A stretch of DNA of 64,000 bases, taken from positions 2,899,551-2,963,550 of the forward strand of contig NZ_KZ614144.1 in the NCBI RefSeq assembly GCF_002884445.1. Direction: 5' to 3'. Below are positions 1 to 7,860 of the stretch, in pieces. The notes below the pieces were generated by a model. It saw only the letters and a program-made list of their open reading frames with translations, searched no databases and was not told where the DNA came from. Both the position numbers and the translations under genes were made by a program. Every line of letters starts with the position of its first letter. Positions within the stretch are counted from its first letter, which is position 1. This DNA is from Paenibacillus castaneae (lineage in GTDB: Bacteria; Bacillota; Bacilli; Paenibacillales; Paenibacillaceae).

Positions 1-933
1 GAGCCGTTGACGAACGCATTCACGCTTGGGTCCGTTCTGAATCGGATGGTGCCCTTAGTATTCACAGGTCTTGCGATTGTTGTCGTTTTTCAGAGCGGCG
101 TATTCAGTATGGGAGCAGAAGGCCAATTGTATATTGGTGCCTTGACAGGGGCGTTAGCCGCAGTTTATATTCCAGGACTTTCACCTTGGCTTCATATTCC
201 TTTGGTTATTCTATGCTCCATCGTTGGCGGCGGATTGTTCGGCATGCTGCCGGGACTTCTGAAAGCATATTTCAAGGCAGATGAGATCGTATCAACCTTG
301 ATGTTCAACTTTATTGCGGTCTTATTCGTTTCTTATTTGCTCAATAATGTGTTTAAGGATGCTAGCAGCGGTGGATTTGCTCGCACACCTTATATTCAGG
401 ACAGTGCAAAGCTATTTCAGATTATCCCTGGATTCCCTACTCATTATGGATTTATCATTGCGCTCCTAGCTGTGGCCGTTGTTTATTTATTGCTTTACAA
501 AACAAGGACTGGCTATGAGCTGAGACTGGTAGGGAAAAATCCGTTATTTGCACAATATGGTGGAATAAAAACTAAAAAAGTAATCGTACTAAGCATAACA
601 ATCAGCGGTGCGCTTGCGGGATTAGGCGGCGCTGTTGAAGTGATGGGTGTACATGGCGCTTTGAAGGATAATTTCTCTGCTGGTCTGGGGTTTGACGGAA
701 TTATCGTATCTCTTCTCGCAAGAAATCATCCGGTTGCGGTCATTATTACAGCTTTCTTCTACGCTTATTTACAAATCGGCGGTCAAACGATGCAAGCTAA
801 TAGTGATGTTCCTCGTGATTTAGCGATTATTATCCAGGCGATTCTTGTAGTATTTGTATCATCCCAAGCGATATTCAACTATTTAAAGCAAAGAAAAGCA
901 TCGAGAACGGGAGGTGCTAGCATTGCTAAGTAG
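1..933 (+). CDS. Nucleoside/simple-sugar-type ABC transporter permease, 5' end outside window
   Basis: Membrane permease of the BPD_transp_2 (branched-chain/ribose) superfamily, closest in appearance to NupP/YufP of the Bacillus nucleoside importer. The reading frame is open from the first base, so the N-terminus lies outside the window; about 310 residues remain, against roughly 350 for full-length relatives. At least seven hydrophobic segments are visible, and the family signature GAEGQLYIGAL occurs near residues 36-46. The neighbouring second permease and the nucleoside hydrolase support purine or pyrimidine nucleoside import; the BmpA-like binding protein and the ATPase would be expected upstream. 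The stop codon overlaps the start of the next gene, which indicates translational coupling. The exact substrate is inferred from context. Confidence 0.88.
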   Translation, partial: EPLTNAFTLGSVLNRMVPLVFTGLAIVVVFQSGVFSMGAEGQLYIGALTGALAAVYIPGLSPWLHIPLVILCSIVGGGLFGMLPGLLKAYFKADEIVSTLMFNFIAVLFVSYLLNNVFKDASSGGFARTPYIQDSAKLFQIIPGFPTHYGFIIALLAVAVVYLLLYKTRTGYELRLVGKNPLFAQYGGIKTKKVIVLSITISGALAGLGGAVEVMGVHGALKDNFSAGLGFDGIIVSLLARNHPVAVIITAFFYAYLQIGGQTMQANSDVPRDLAIIIQAILVVFVSSQAIFNYLKQRKASRTGGASIAK

Positions 934-1861
934 TATTTGGGAACAGTTCATTAATTTAAGTTTGATCGTGATTGTTCTGCGGATGCTGCCTCCAATATTG
1001 CTTGGAGCACTAGGCGGGCTCATGACAGACCGAGCGGGTGTTATCAACATCGGAATAGAGGGACTAATGCTGGTATCAGCATTCTCCTCAATTGCAATTG
1101 GCGCATGGACAAATAATTGGTTCTTAGGTGTAGTGGGCGGTACTGCTGCTTCCATGCTGGTTAGTTACGCTATGGCATTTTTCAATTTGAAGATGAAAGT
1201 AGATATTATTGTTATTGGATTTGCGGTCAATATTTTTGGAGCAGGTATCACGGTATTGCTAATGAGCATTTTGTTCGGCTCGCATGGTAATTATATTCCC
1301 GCGACCCCTGTGAGCATCCCAGCAATCGTAATCCCTTTCATTGATCAAATACCCGTTATTGGGAAATTGCTAAGCGGCCATAATTTGATGGTCTGGATTT
1401 CTATACTTGCTGTCGTTTTCTGTTATTTCATTATTTATCATACGCCATATGGGTTCCATCTGCGTGCAACCGGAGAAGAGCCGTCAGCTGCAAGATCACT
1501 CGGAATTCGTGTCGAGCGTATCCAATATTCAGCACTTATATGGAGCGGATTTTTCTCGGGGCTGGCAGGTGCCTATTTATCAATGGGAATGACAAGTATG
1601 TTTGTAAGAGATATGACGGCAGGTACCGGTTTCTTGGCTCTAGCTGTTGTTATTTTTGGGAATAAGAATCCATTCGGAATCCTGTTCGGCTCACTCGTAT
1701 TTGCCTTAGCACAAGCAGTTACGCTTGTTATAGAAACTGCACCGGGAAATGCTGTACCAAGCCAACTTATTAAGATGGTTCCTTATACCGTAACGATCAT
1801 CGCTCTAGTTGTTTATGCATTACGCAAAAGATCCTACAAAAAAATACGGACAAGCGCATAG
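923..1861 (+). CDS. Nucleoside/simple-sugar-type ABC transporter permease (second subunit)
   Basis: Second permease of the same importer, NupQ/YufQ-like, about 312 residues and strongly hydrophobic. The TTG at 923 is preferred because GGGAGGTG ends at 916, six bases upstream; the in-frame GTG at 914 lies within that ribosome-binding site. The start overlaps the previous gene by 11 bases. The sequence DRAGVINIGIEGLML near the N-terminus is typical of this permease family (NIGxEG). The nucleoside hydrolase follows 12 bases after the stop, so the three genes form one operon that imports and then cleaves nucleosides. Substrate specificity is inferred from that pairing. Confidence 0.88.
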   Translation: MLSSIWEQFINLSLIVIVLRMLPPILLGALGGLMTDRAGVINIGIEGLMLVSAFSSIAIGAWTNNWFLGVVGGTAASMLVSYAMAFFNLKMKVDIIVIGFAVNIFGAGITVLLMSILFGSHGNYIPATPVSIPAIVIPFIDQIPVIGKLLSGHNLMVWISILAVVFCYFIIYHTPYGFHLRATGEEPSAARSLGIRVERIQYSALIWSGFFSGLAGAYLSMGMTSMFVRDMTAGTGFLALAVVIFGNKNPFGILFGSLVFALAQAVTLVIETAPGNAVPSQLIKMVPYTVTIIALVVYALRKRSYKKIRTSA

Positions 1862-1873
1862 GAGGAAGGATAT

Positions 1874-2827
1874 ATGAACGAATTGAAAAAAATTGTGATG
1901 GATTGTGACACTGGAATAGACGATTCTTTGGCTATTATTTACGCATTGAAAACACCGGGTGTTAAGGTAGAAGGAATTAGCACGGTGTTCGGTAATGCTA
2001 GTGTTGAACAAGCTACAGAAAATACGCTTCGTATTGTGAAGCTAGCTAATGCAGGATATGATGTTCCTGTTGTGGAGGGTGCTGCTAAGCCGTTAATCGG
2101 GGAATGGTCTGGTCCCGTTTCTCATGTTCATGGCGACAACGGAATTGGTAACGTGGATTTGCCTGCATCTGATCAGCTTCCACTGAATGAAACGGCTGCA
2201 GATTTTATCATTAGAAAAGCAAATGAGCTTGATGGTGAATTGATTCTGGTAACGACAGGCCGATTAACGAACCTGGCTCTGGCGCTTCAGAAAGATGCTG
2301 AGCTGCCTCGTAAAATTAAACGTGTTGTCATTATGGGTGGAACCGTGCATGCTCCAGGAAATGTAACTCCGGTTTGTGAAGCGAATTTTCGCGGTGATCC
2401 GGAAGCAGTCAGCATGGTGTTTGCATCCGGTTTGAATATAACAATGGTTGGTCTTGATGTAACGATGAAGACTCGCCTTACACAGAATCACTTGGATATG
2501 TTGGATCGTTATTGCAGTGAAGCAAGCCGTCATGTTGTTGATTATATCCAGAATGCGCTGCAGTATTATTTCCAATTTTATCAAAGCGTCGACAATTTCA
2601 TTGGCATGTGCCCGCTTCATGATCCATTGACGATAATGGTCGCTGTAGATCCAAGTCTGGTTCGAATGCAGACGGTGCACGCTAGTATTGAAACAGAAGG
2701 GGAGCTTTGTGCGGGCATGGTAGTTGCAGATTTCCGCACAAAACCTTCGGAAGGCAAAGAGATTTCGGTTTGTATGGAAGTTGATTCTGAGCGAGCAGTT
2801 AACAAGCTTGTGTCCGCTTTTCTATAA
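1874..2827 (+). CDS. Inosine/uridine-preferring nucleoside hydrolase family protein
   Basis: Hydrolyses the N-glycosidic bond of nucleosides to give free base and ribose; cytoplasmic. The calcium-binding signature DxDxxxDD is intact (D10, D12, D16, D17 in MDCDTGIDDS). Further family landmarks are VVEGAAKPL, HVHGDNGIGN, the MGG segment around residue 154, and HDPLT near the C-terminus. The length of 317 residues is normal for the IunH/RihB family. GGAGGAAGG lies just before the ATG. It is the last gene of the operon with the two permeases and is followed by a strong terminator. Whether it prefers purine or pyrimidine nucleosides cannot be read from the sequence. Confidence 0.92.
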   Translation: MNELKKIVMDCDTGIDDSLAIIYALKTPGVKVEGISTVFGNASVEQATENTLRIVKLANAGYDVPVVEGAAKPLIGEWSGPVSHVHGDNGIGNVDLPASDQLPLNETAADFIIRKANELDGELILVTTGRLTNLALALQKDAELPRKIKRVVIMGGTVHAPGNVTPVCEANFRGDPEAVSMVFASGLNITMVGLDVTMKTRLTQNHLDMLDRYCSEASRHVVDYIQNALQYYFQFYQSVDNFIGMCPLHDPLTIMVAVDPSLVRMQTVHASIETEGELCAGMVVADFRTKPSEGKEISVCMEVDSERAVNKLVSAFL

Positions 2828-2871
2828 GCTAGTCCATCATTCAACAATATTAAATGTATGGAAAAAAAATT

Positions 2872-2917
2872 AAGACGATTTTTCATTCAAAATGGATGAA
2901 AAGTCGTCTTTTTTCTT
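2872..2917 (+). terminator. Rho-independent terminator after the nucleoside operon
   Basis: AAGACGA (2872-2878) pairs with TCGTCTT (2904-2910), with further internal pairing of TTTCAT and ATGAAA. A T-run follows on the plus strand. It ends the permease-hydrolase operon. Confidence 0.85.
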
Positions 2918-3038
2918 TATATGAACTTGTGAAATTGAAGCGCTGCATAGGGATTTCTACTAGTAGATAGATGACCATTCCTTTTGTTCATTACCGGCAT
3001 ATCATAACTAAGTACCTCTAACTTAAGGAGTTGAAGCT

Positions 3039-3860
3039 GTGGCCGTAATGATCAAAAGTCTATCAAGCAGAACAAAAATAGATATTCTGATACCCGCAAT
3101 TGAGAAGGATTTAGTAACGCTGCCCTATGTTATTGATGCCGTGAGGAAACAAGTGAAGCATCCTATCGGACAGATTTATATCGTTGCTCCGAAGCGAAGA
3201 AGAATAATGGAGCTTTGTAGAATGAAAAACTGTAAATTTGTTAACGAGAATACCGTTCTCCCTATCACCAAAAAAAACATACACTACCGCTCGAAGAAAT
3301 GGGAGAGATCCGGATGGCTGTTTCAGCAATTGTTGAAAATGAGCGGGGATCGTTTATGTAAATCGGAATACTTTCTGGCTATAGACGCTGATACGGTATT
3401 GATTCGTCCGCATGTGTTTAAACAAGGCAGTAAAACATTGTTTTATTGCCGCAATTGGAGCCAGCCCGAGTACTTCAACACCTATAGAAAGCTTCTAGGA
3501 AAAACAACTGCTGCACCTTCCTCCTTCGTTACTCATTATATGTTATTTAATAAATCCAAGCTGGCACAGTTGAAAAGAACGATAGCAGCGAAACATCAAC
3601 TGACCTGGTACAATGCGATTATTAGTAAAATGGACAAATCGAAGCAATTCGCGTTCTCAGAGTTCGAAACTTACGGAAACTTTCTTTATTCCAATAATCG
3701 AAATAGTGTTCTTCTTAAGAAGGCGCTAAATTTAGGGATGCATGAAAATATCCGACAGGTCACACCGAATAGGCTCATGACGCTTTCGAAAAAATACAGA
3801 TCAATTTCATTCCACAAACGTAAAGAGTATACGAGAAATACTGGCGTTCGTTCGGTATAA
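3039..3860 (+). CDS. Glycosyltransferase-like protein, DUF6492 type
   Basis: A 273-residue cytoplasmic protein with a GT-A-like layout. The N-terminal strand DILIPAIEKDL is followed by a DxD-type motif, IDADTVLI, around residues 115-122, expected to bind the metal and nucleotide sugar. It looks like the DUF6492 family of predicted glycosyltransferases; acceptor and donor are unknown. GTG at 3039 is chosen because AAGGAG ends at 3030, eight bases upstream. The next gene, 36 bases downstream, makes an activated mannose precursor, so the donor may be GDP-mannose or a derivative (inference). The C-terminal third is lysine/arginine-rich. No signal peptide or membrane segment is visible. Confidence 0.7.
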   Translation: MAVMIKSLSSRTKIDILIPAIEKDLVTLPYVIDAVRKQVKHPIGQIYIVAPKRRRIMELCRMKNCKFVNENTVLPITKKNIHYRSKKWERSGWLFQQLLKMSGDRLCKSEYFLAIDADTVLIRPHVFKQGSKTLFYCRNWSQPEYFNTYRKLLGKTTAAPSSFVTHYMLFNKSKLAQLKRTIAAKHQLTWYNAIISKMDKSKQFAFSEFETYGNFLYSNNRNSVLLKKALNLGMHENIRQVTPNRLMTLSKKYRSISFHKRKEYTRNTGVRSV

Positions 3861-3896
3861 ATTACAACCCCGAGTAATCAGTTCTCCCAAGGAGGC

Positions 3897-5270
3897 ATGA
3901 ACTTGCGTATTATTCTACTAAGCGGAGGATCCGGAAAAAGGCTCTGGCCTTTATCCAACGAGATTCGCTCCAAAATATTTCTTAAGCTTCTGCCCACTGG
4001 AGATAATAGAAGAGAATCGATGATTCAAAGAGTTTGCAGACAGCTAGAACAAGCTGGACTTCTTTCTTCTATTTCTATCGTAACTCATCACAGCCAAATA
4101 GAGCTGACTCAGAATCACGTTGGCGATCAGATACCTATACTCGGAGAGCCCTATAAGAGAGGAACCTTCATGGCAGTTGGTTTAGCTGCAAGTTATTTAT
4201 ATTCCAAATTGCAAATGGATTTGGATGAAACGATTTGTGTCATTCCCGTTGATTTATTCGTAGAATCGGACTTTTATAAGCTGCTTCGTCAATTACCAGA
4301 AGTTCTAGCACAATCGTGCTCTAATTTAGCCTTAATTGGGACGGTACCTAACCATCCTTCCACTCAATATGGCTATATTGTACCCAAGGAAAGCGGGAGG
4401 AAGGACTATCTCAATGTGTCTAAATTTGTAGAAAAACCTAATGAAAAGATTGCAGCCAGCTTGATCAGCGAGAATGCTTTATGGAATTGCGGTGTATTCG
4501 CTTTTTCATTGCGGTTCATGCTTTCTTGTTTAACAAGCAAAGGCTTGCCGGTTGATTATGAACAACTAATAAAACGTTATGAGTTGTTTCCCGTAACAAG
4601 CTTCGATGAAGAAGTCGTAGAGAAAACACAACAATGTGTGGTGGTCCCTTACGACAAAGCTTGGCAGGATCTTGGCGATTGGAGGATACTTCCGAATTAT
4701 CTAGGAAATCATGTCATCGGAAAAGGGCATATTTCAAATGATTCTTTCCATTCCCATATCATCAACGAGCTTATGTATCCCATACATGTCATTGGTTTGT
4801 CTAATATAATTGTAGCAGCTAGTCCCGATGGTATTATTGTCGCTAATAAAGATGAATCCAATCAAATAAAAGAAATTGTGAAAGAATGGCGGACTCCCAT
4901 GTATGAGGAAAAAAGATGGGGAAGGTATCAGGTAATCGATTATTCGACAATAGAAACAGAAATAGGAACTATTACGAGGAAGGTAGAATTACTGCCGGGA
5001 AAAAATACGAGCTATCACTTGCATCAGAATAGAAGCGAATACTGGACGATTATTTCCGGCTCCGGTGAATTTATATTGGAAGGGACAAAATACTCCATTC
5101 AGACTGGAGATGTTGTTCAAATTCCACTCGGCGCCAAGCATGCGGTGAAAGCCATTAGTCCACTTGAATATATCGAAATCCAGATAGGGAAAAATTTATT
5201 GGAAGATGATAAACGCCGCATTGCTATGACTTGGGAAGAGATAATCAAGTACTGTAATGTAACAGGATAA
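3897..5270 (+). CDS. Mannose-1-phosphate guanylyltransferase / mannose-6-phosphate isomerase, type II bifunctional
   Basis: Makes GDP-mannose from mannose-1-phosphate and GTP; the C-terminal domain isomerises fructose-6-P to mannose-6-P. The nucleotidyltransferase signature LLSGGSGKRLWPLSNE sits at residues 7-22, although the following region reads SKIFLKL rather than the usual PKQFL. The NTP-transferase domain spans about residues 3-280. The type II PMI cupin is at about 335-450, with PGKNTSYHLHQNRSEYW and a downstream GDVVQIPLGAKHAV stretch. Total length of 457 residues fits the ManC/XanB/AlgA family. AAGGAGGC precedes the ATG. It is co-oriented with the glycosyltransferase-like gene upstream, and the pair probably serves surface glycan synthesis (inference). 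Confidence 0.87.
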   Translation: MNLRIILLSGGSGKRLWPLSNEIRSKIFLKLLPTGDNRRESMIQRVCRQLEQAGLLSSISIVTHHSQIELTQNHVGDQIPILGEPYKRGTFMAVGLAASYLYSKLQMDLDETICVIPVDLFVESDFYKLLRQLPEVLAQSCSNLALIGTVPNHPSTQYGYIVPKESGRKDYLNVSKFVEKPNEKIAASLISENALWNCGVFAFSLRFMLSCLTSKGLPVDYEQLIKRYELFPVTSFDEEVVEKTQQCVVVPYDKAWQDLGDWRILPNYLGNHVIGKGHISNDSFHSHIINELMYPIHVIGLSNIIVAASPDGIIVANKDESNQIKEIVKEWRTPMYEEKRWGRYQVIDYSTIETEIGTITRKVELLPGKNTSYHLHQNRSEYWTIISGSGEFILEGTKYSIQTGDVVQIPLGAKHAVKAISPLEYIEIQIGKNLLEDDKRRIAMTWEEIIKYCNVTG

Positions 5271-5326
5271 CCGTAAAGAAATCGTTTATTTGTCATTGAG
5301 GATGTCTAGGCCTAGTAAACGAAATG

Positions 5327-5346
5327 AGCCCATGTCACTGGGCTTT
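5327..5346. terminator. Possible hairpin between convergent genes
   Basis: AGCCCA (5327-5332) and TGGGCT (5339-5344) form a six-base-pair stem between the convergent manC-like and kinase genes. A longer pairing of CGTTTA with TAAACG surrounds the region. The T-run is poor on both strands, so this is a weak terminator call. Confidence 0.35.
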
Positions 5347-6810
5347 CTACATATTAGCATGCTTCGGCTCTACAATGAGGGGAAGGACGACGGTGAAGGT
5401 TGTGCCTTGATGAGGTAAGCTCTTGATGGTGATCGCTCCGCCATGATTATGTACAATATTATGCGTAATAATAAATCCAAGGCCTGTTCCCGTATCTTTT
5501 GTCGTTAAAAAAGGTCTTCCAAGCTCTTTAATCTGCTCATCTGTCATGCCGCAGCCCTCATCCTGTACGCTAATCCGAGCTTCGTATTCACTTGCTTGAA
5601 CATGAATATAAATGCTGCCTCCGTTGTTCATTGCTTCCATCGCATTTTTAAGTAAATTAATAAACACCTGCTTCAGCTGGTTAGCTTCGCCATTGATCCA
5701 AATAGATTGTTCGGAAAAGAGAGGAACAATCTCGATATTTCTTAAAACTGCTTGTCCATTCATTAATGTGATAACTTGTTCCAGTAAAGGCAAACAGTCC
5801 AAAGGCTTGCTGGTATGCGCAGCTTGGGGCTTGGATAAAACTAGAAGCTCGTTGACGATGAATTCAATTCGTTTCAATTCAGACTCGATAATAGAGAAAT
5901 AGTGATCATTTTTTTGCTCGGAAGAACGAAGCAGCTTCAAAAAGCCAACGATGGCTGTAAGCGGGTTCCGAATTTCATGGGCGATTCCTGCTGCTAATTG
6001 CCCTGCAGTGGATAACTTCTCTGATTGCATGATCCGTTCTTCTTCGAGCTTTTGCTCAGAGATATCTTTGAATATTCCAACGACGGCACTTTCGCCTTTG
6101 TAGGATATCGGTAATGAAAACCCGTCCACATATTTCTGTTGGCCATTTAAACAGTGGATCAGGTAGCAAACGGAGCCTATCGTTTTATTACTATAATAGT
6201 TCGTTCTTCGTTCGGCAAGCACGGTATGATTGGAAGTATCTACAATCTGGTTTGTGGGCAGCCCCACCAATTCATCCATACTTGCCGCATGGATTAATCG
6301 TAAACTCGCTGGATTCGCATATTTTATAATTCCATGCTTGGTAATGATGACAGAGAGTGGAAGTCCCTCTAGCACTTGTTGGAAAGAGTCCTCCTTCTCC
6401 CGCAAAATGGTTTCCGCTAGCTCAAGACGTTCCTCCATCTGCCTCATCACGGTCTTATTCTCAAATTGGGCGAAGTAATATAAGGGTGAACTATTGCTAT
6501 CCCTAATAAGTGAAATGCTGATTCCAAGCGTCAATCTATATCCGGAAGGAAGGAAATATTCTTGATCGAATAGTTGCTGATTGCTATCCATGGTTTGAAT
6601 ACAATCTTTGAATGGAATTTGTTCAACAACTTTTGCTTGAATGGTAAGGGATGGTTGTGATGGCGAAAATAACTCGTACTGATCACAACCCAGGAGATTA
6701 TGTAATGAAGCATTCATATTCAGAAGCTTTCCATCTATTGAAATAAGAGCCATACCAATCGCAGCTTTAGCAAAAGCAAAGTCGTCACTTTTAACTTCAT
6801 TTGGCAGCAC
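5347..6810 (-). CDS. PAS-domain sensor histidine kinase, sporulation-kinase (KinE/KinA) type
   Basis: Cytoplasmic kinase of 487 residues without membrane segments. It has an N-terminal PAS-like region (about 8-125), a short coiled coil (about 120-145), a second PAS domain (about 145-260), HisKA with the phospho-acceptor in AAGIAHEIRNPLTAIVGF (about 278-295), and HATPase_c with NQLKQVFINLLKNAMEAM, DEGCGM and GTGLGF. This architecture and the orphan location, with no response regulator beside it, match Bacillales kinases feeding the Spo0F-Spo0A phosphorelay; that role is inferred. The start is GTG at 6810, with GGGAGATGAG upstream. A promoter-like pair lies about 50-70 bases upstream on the same strand. 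Confidence 0.85.
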   Translation of the reverse strand: MLPNEVKSDDFAFAKAAIGMALISIDGKLLNMNASLHNLLGCDQYELFSPSQPSLTIQAKVVEQIPFKDCIQTMDSNQQLFDQEYFLPSGYRLTLGISISLIRDSNSSPLYYFAQFENKTVMRQMEERLELAETILREKEDSFQQVLEGLPLSVIITKHGIIKYANPASLRLIHAASMDELVGLPTNQIVDTSNHTVLAERRTNYYSNKTIGSVCYLIHCLNGQQKYVDGFSLPISYKGESAVVGIFKDISEQKLEEERIMQSEKLSTAGQLAAGIAHEIRNPLTAIVGFLKLLRSSEQKNDHYFSIIESELKRIEFIVNELLVLSKPQAAHTSKPLDCLPLLEQVITLMNGQAVLRNIEIVPLFSEQSIWINGEANQLKQVFINLLKNAMEAMNNGGSIYIHVQASEYEARISVQDEGCGMTDEQIKELGRPFLTTKDTGTGLGFIITHNIVHNHGGAITIKSLPHQGTTFTVVLPLIVEPKHANM

Positions 6811-6855
6811 TTAGAATCTCATCTCCCACTAATTCCAATATTAGGTTTTATATAT

Positions 6856-6883
6856 ATTATAATCATTAAGAAGAAATCATCAA
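6856..6883 (-). promoter_or_regulatory. Candidate promoter of the PAS histidine kinase
   Basis: On the minus strand TTGATG (6883-6878) and TATAAT (6861-6856) are separated by 16 bases, about 45 bases before the GTG start. The -10 is a perfect consensus and the -35 matches four of six. Sigma-A type, by sequence only. Confidence 0.45.
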
Positions 6884-6947
6884 TGGTAAAGTAGCTGCAT
6901 AATCCTATTTAAATGAATTACAGCACAGTGATCGACTTTAAAACTTG

Positions 6948-6976
6948 TTGTTAGTTTCAACTTTTGATGTTATAAC
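6948..6976 (+). promoter_or_regulatory. Candidate sigma-A promoter upstream of a terminated leader
   Basis: TTGTTA (6948-6953), 17 bases, TATAAC (6971-6976). Transcription would start near 6983. It drives either a short RNA ending at the terminator near 7120 or a leader of the bactofilin operon. The inverted repeat CTTGTT/AACAAG spans the spacer. Confidence 0.4.
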
Positions 6977-6982
6977 AAGAAA

Positions 6983-7120
6983 AATGGGGGAATAGAACAG
7001 CCGTTCGGATACCCGCCTTCATATTCTTGCTCCTGGTGAGGCAGTTGTATTAAGGGATACGCCCTCGCATTTTTCTTCATAATTATTTCTTTAACGCTTG
7101 GTTTTCCAGGCGTTTTTTTG
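6983..7120 (+). ncRNA. Possible short RNA or attenuated leader upstream of the yhbDEF operon
   Basis: A region of about 138 bases without a convincing reading frame lies between a promoter-like pair and an intrinsic terminator. It contains two similar GGATAC segments, CGGATACCCGCC near 7005 and GGGATACGCCC near 7055, which could take part in folding. It matches none of the riboswitch consensus sequences known to me (TPP, SAM, purine, preQ1, ydaO, GEMM, T-box). The extent is set only by the promoter and terminator calls. It could equally be an untranslated stretch with chance signals. Confidence 0.3.
7094..7120 (+). terminator. Intrinsic terminator upstream of yhbD
   Basis: ACGCTTGG (7094-7101), loop TTTT, CCAGGCGT (7106-7113), then a run of T to 7119. 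One G-T pair in an otherwise perfect stem. No protein-coding gene lies immediately upstream on this strand. Confidence 0.75.
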
Positions 7121-7170
7121 TGGGCAAACTACAATACAAGCTTTTTTTACAGAAAATACATGAACTCGCA

Positions 7171-7199
7171 TTTACAACGTAACAGTGTTATGTTACGAT
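7171..7199 (+). promoter_or_regulatory. Candidate yhbD promoter with an inverted repeat in its spacer
   Basis: TTTACA (7171-7176), 17 bases, TACGAT (7194-7199). The spacer holds an inverted repeat, CGTAACA (7178-7184) and TGTTACG (7191-7197). An operator placed between -35 and -10 is the arrangement used by MerR-type regulators, and the first gene product has a MerR-like helix-turn-helix. Autoregulation is inference. The expected RNA start near 7206 leaves only a very short leader. Confidence 0.4.
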
Positions 7200-7219
7200 C
7201 AATGTATGAGGTGATTGTA

Positions 7220-7849
7220 TTGGATAAGGATTTAATATCTAAGAAGGAGCTATTGGATTTAACCGGTATCTCGTATGGACAATTGTATCGATGGAAACGA
7301 AAGAAACTTATTCCGGAGGACTGGTTTATTCGTAAATCAACCTTTACGGGTCAAGAAACGTTCTTTCCAAAACAAACTATTCTAGCCCGCATCCATAACA
7401 TCATCAATATGAAGGACGGTCTTTCATTAGATGAACTGGCAGATAAATTATCGGATATGTCCTCTTTGAACAGTACTGCACTAACAGCTGAGGATATTGT
7501 ATCACGTAACATTGTGTCACAGATGACATTGAACAAGTTTGGCAATCTGACGAGCGGACAATCAGCATATTCCTTTGAACAGCTTATTATTTTATACACC
7601 GTTGATTATTTACTTAGTAGTGGAGAAATGAGTTTGGAGGAAGCAGAACTTCTCTCTCAAACGCTAGTTGAAACGGCAGCGAAATTCGAGGGGAAGAGCT
7701 GGGATCTCTATTTCGTAAGGAAAATGGGTGTTACTTCCTTCATTCTAGCGTTATCGCCATCTGAATTAGTATTTGATGAAGGCGTGCGACTGGTTAATAA
7801 ATTAAGTCTAGGTGATTTGTTAGAACAATTAAAAGGCAAGCTTTCTTAA
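7220..7849 (+). CDS. yhbD: YhbD family protein (DUF4004), MerR-like N-terminal helix-turn-helix
   Basis: Recognised as YhbD by its conserved start region (LISKKELLDLTGISYGQLYRWKR..., then FIRKSTFTGQETFFPK) and by the two bactofilin genes that follow, as in the Bacillus subtilis yhbD-yhbE-yhbF cluster. The first 30 residues read as a MerR-type winged helix-turn-helix; the rest is an alpha-helical DUF4004 region of unknown role. TTG at 7220 is chosen because GAGGTG (7208-7213) sits six bases upstream and the protein then begins like known YhbD. Open frame extends further upstream to 7118 without a ribosome-binding site. The length is 209 residues. A role as transcription factor for the operon is plausible but not shown by the sequence. 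Confidence 0.85.
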   Translation: MDKDLISKKELLDLTGISYGQLYRWKRKKLIPEDWFIRKSTFTGQETFFPKQTILARIHNIINMKDGLSLDELADKLSDMSSLNSTALTAEDIVSRNIVSQMTLNKFGNLTSGQSAYSFEQLIILYTVDYLLSSGEMSLEEAELLSQTLVETAAKFEGKSWDLYFVRKMGVTSFILALSPSELVFDEGVRLVNKLSLGDLLEQLKGKLS

Positions 7850-7860
7850 TGGAGGGAAGA

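Noticed and set aside
2958..2967. Palindrome CTACTAGTAG upstream of the glycosyltransferase-like gene
   Set aside because: Ten-base palindromes of this kind are common by chance, and no promoter is recognisable around it.
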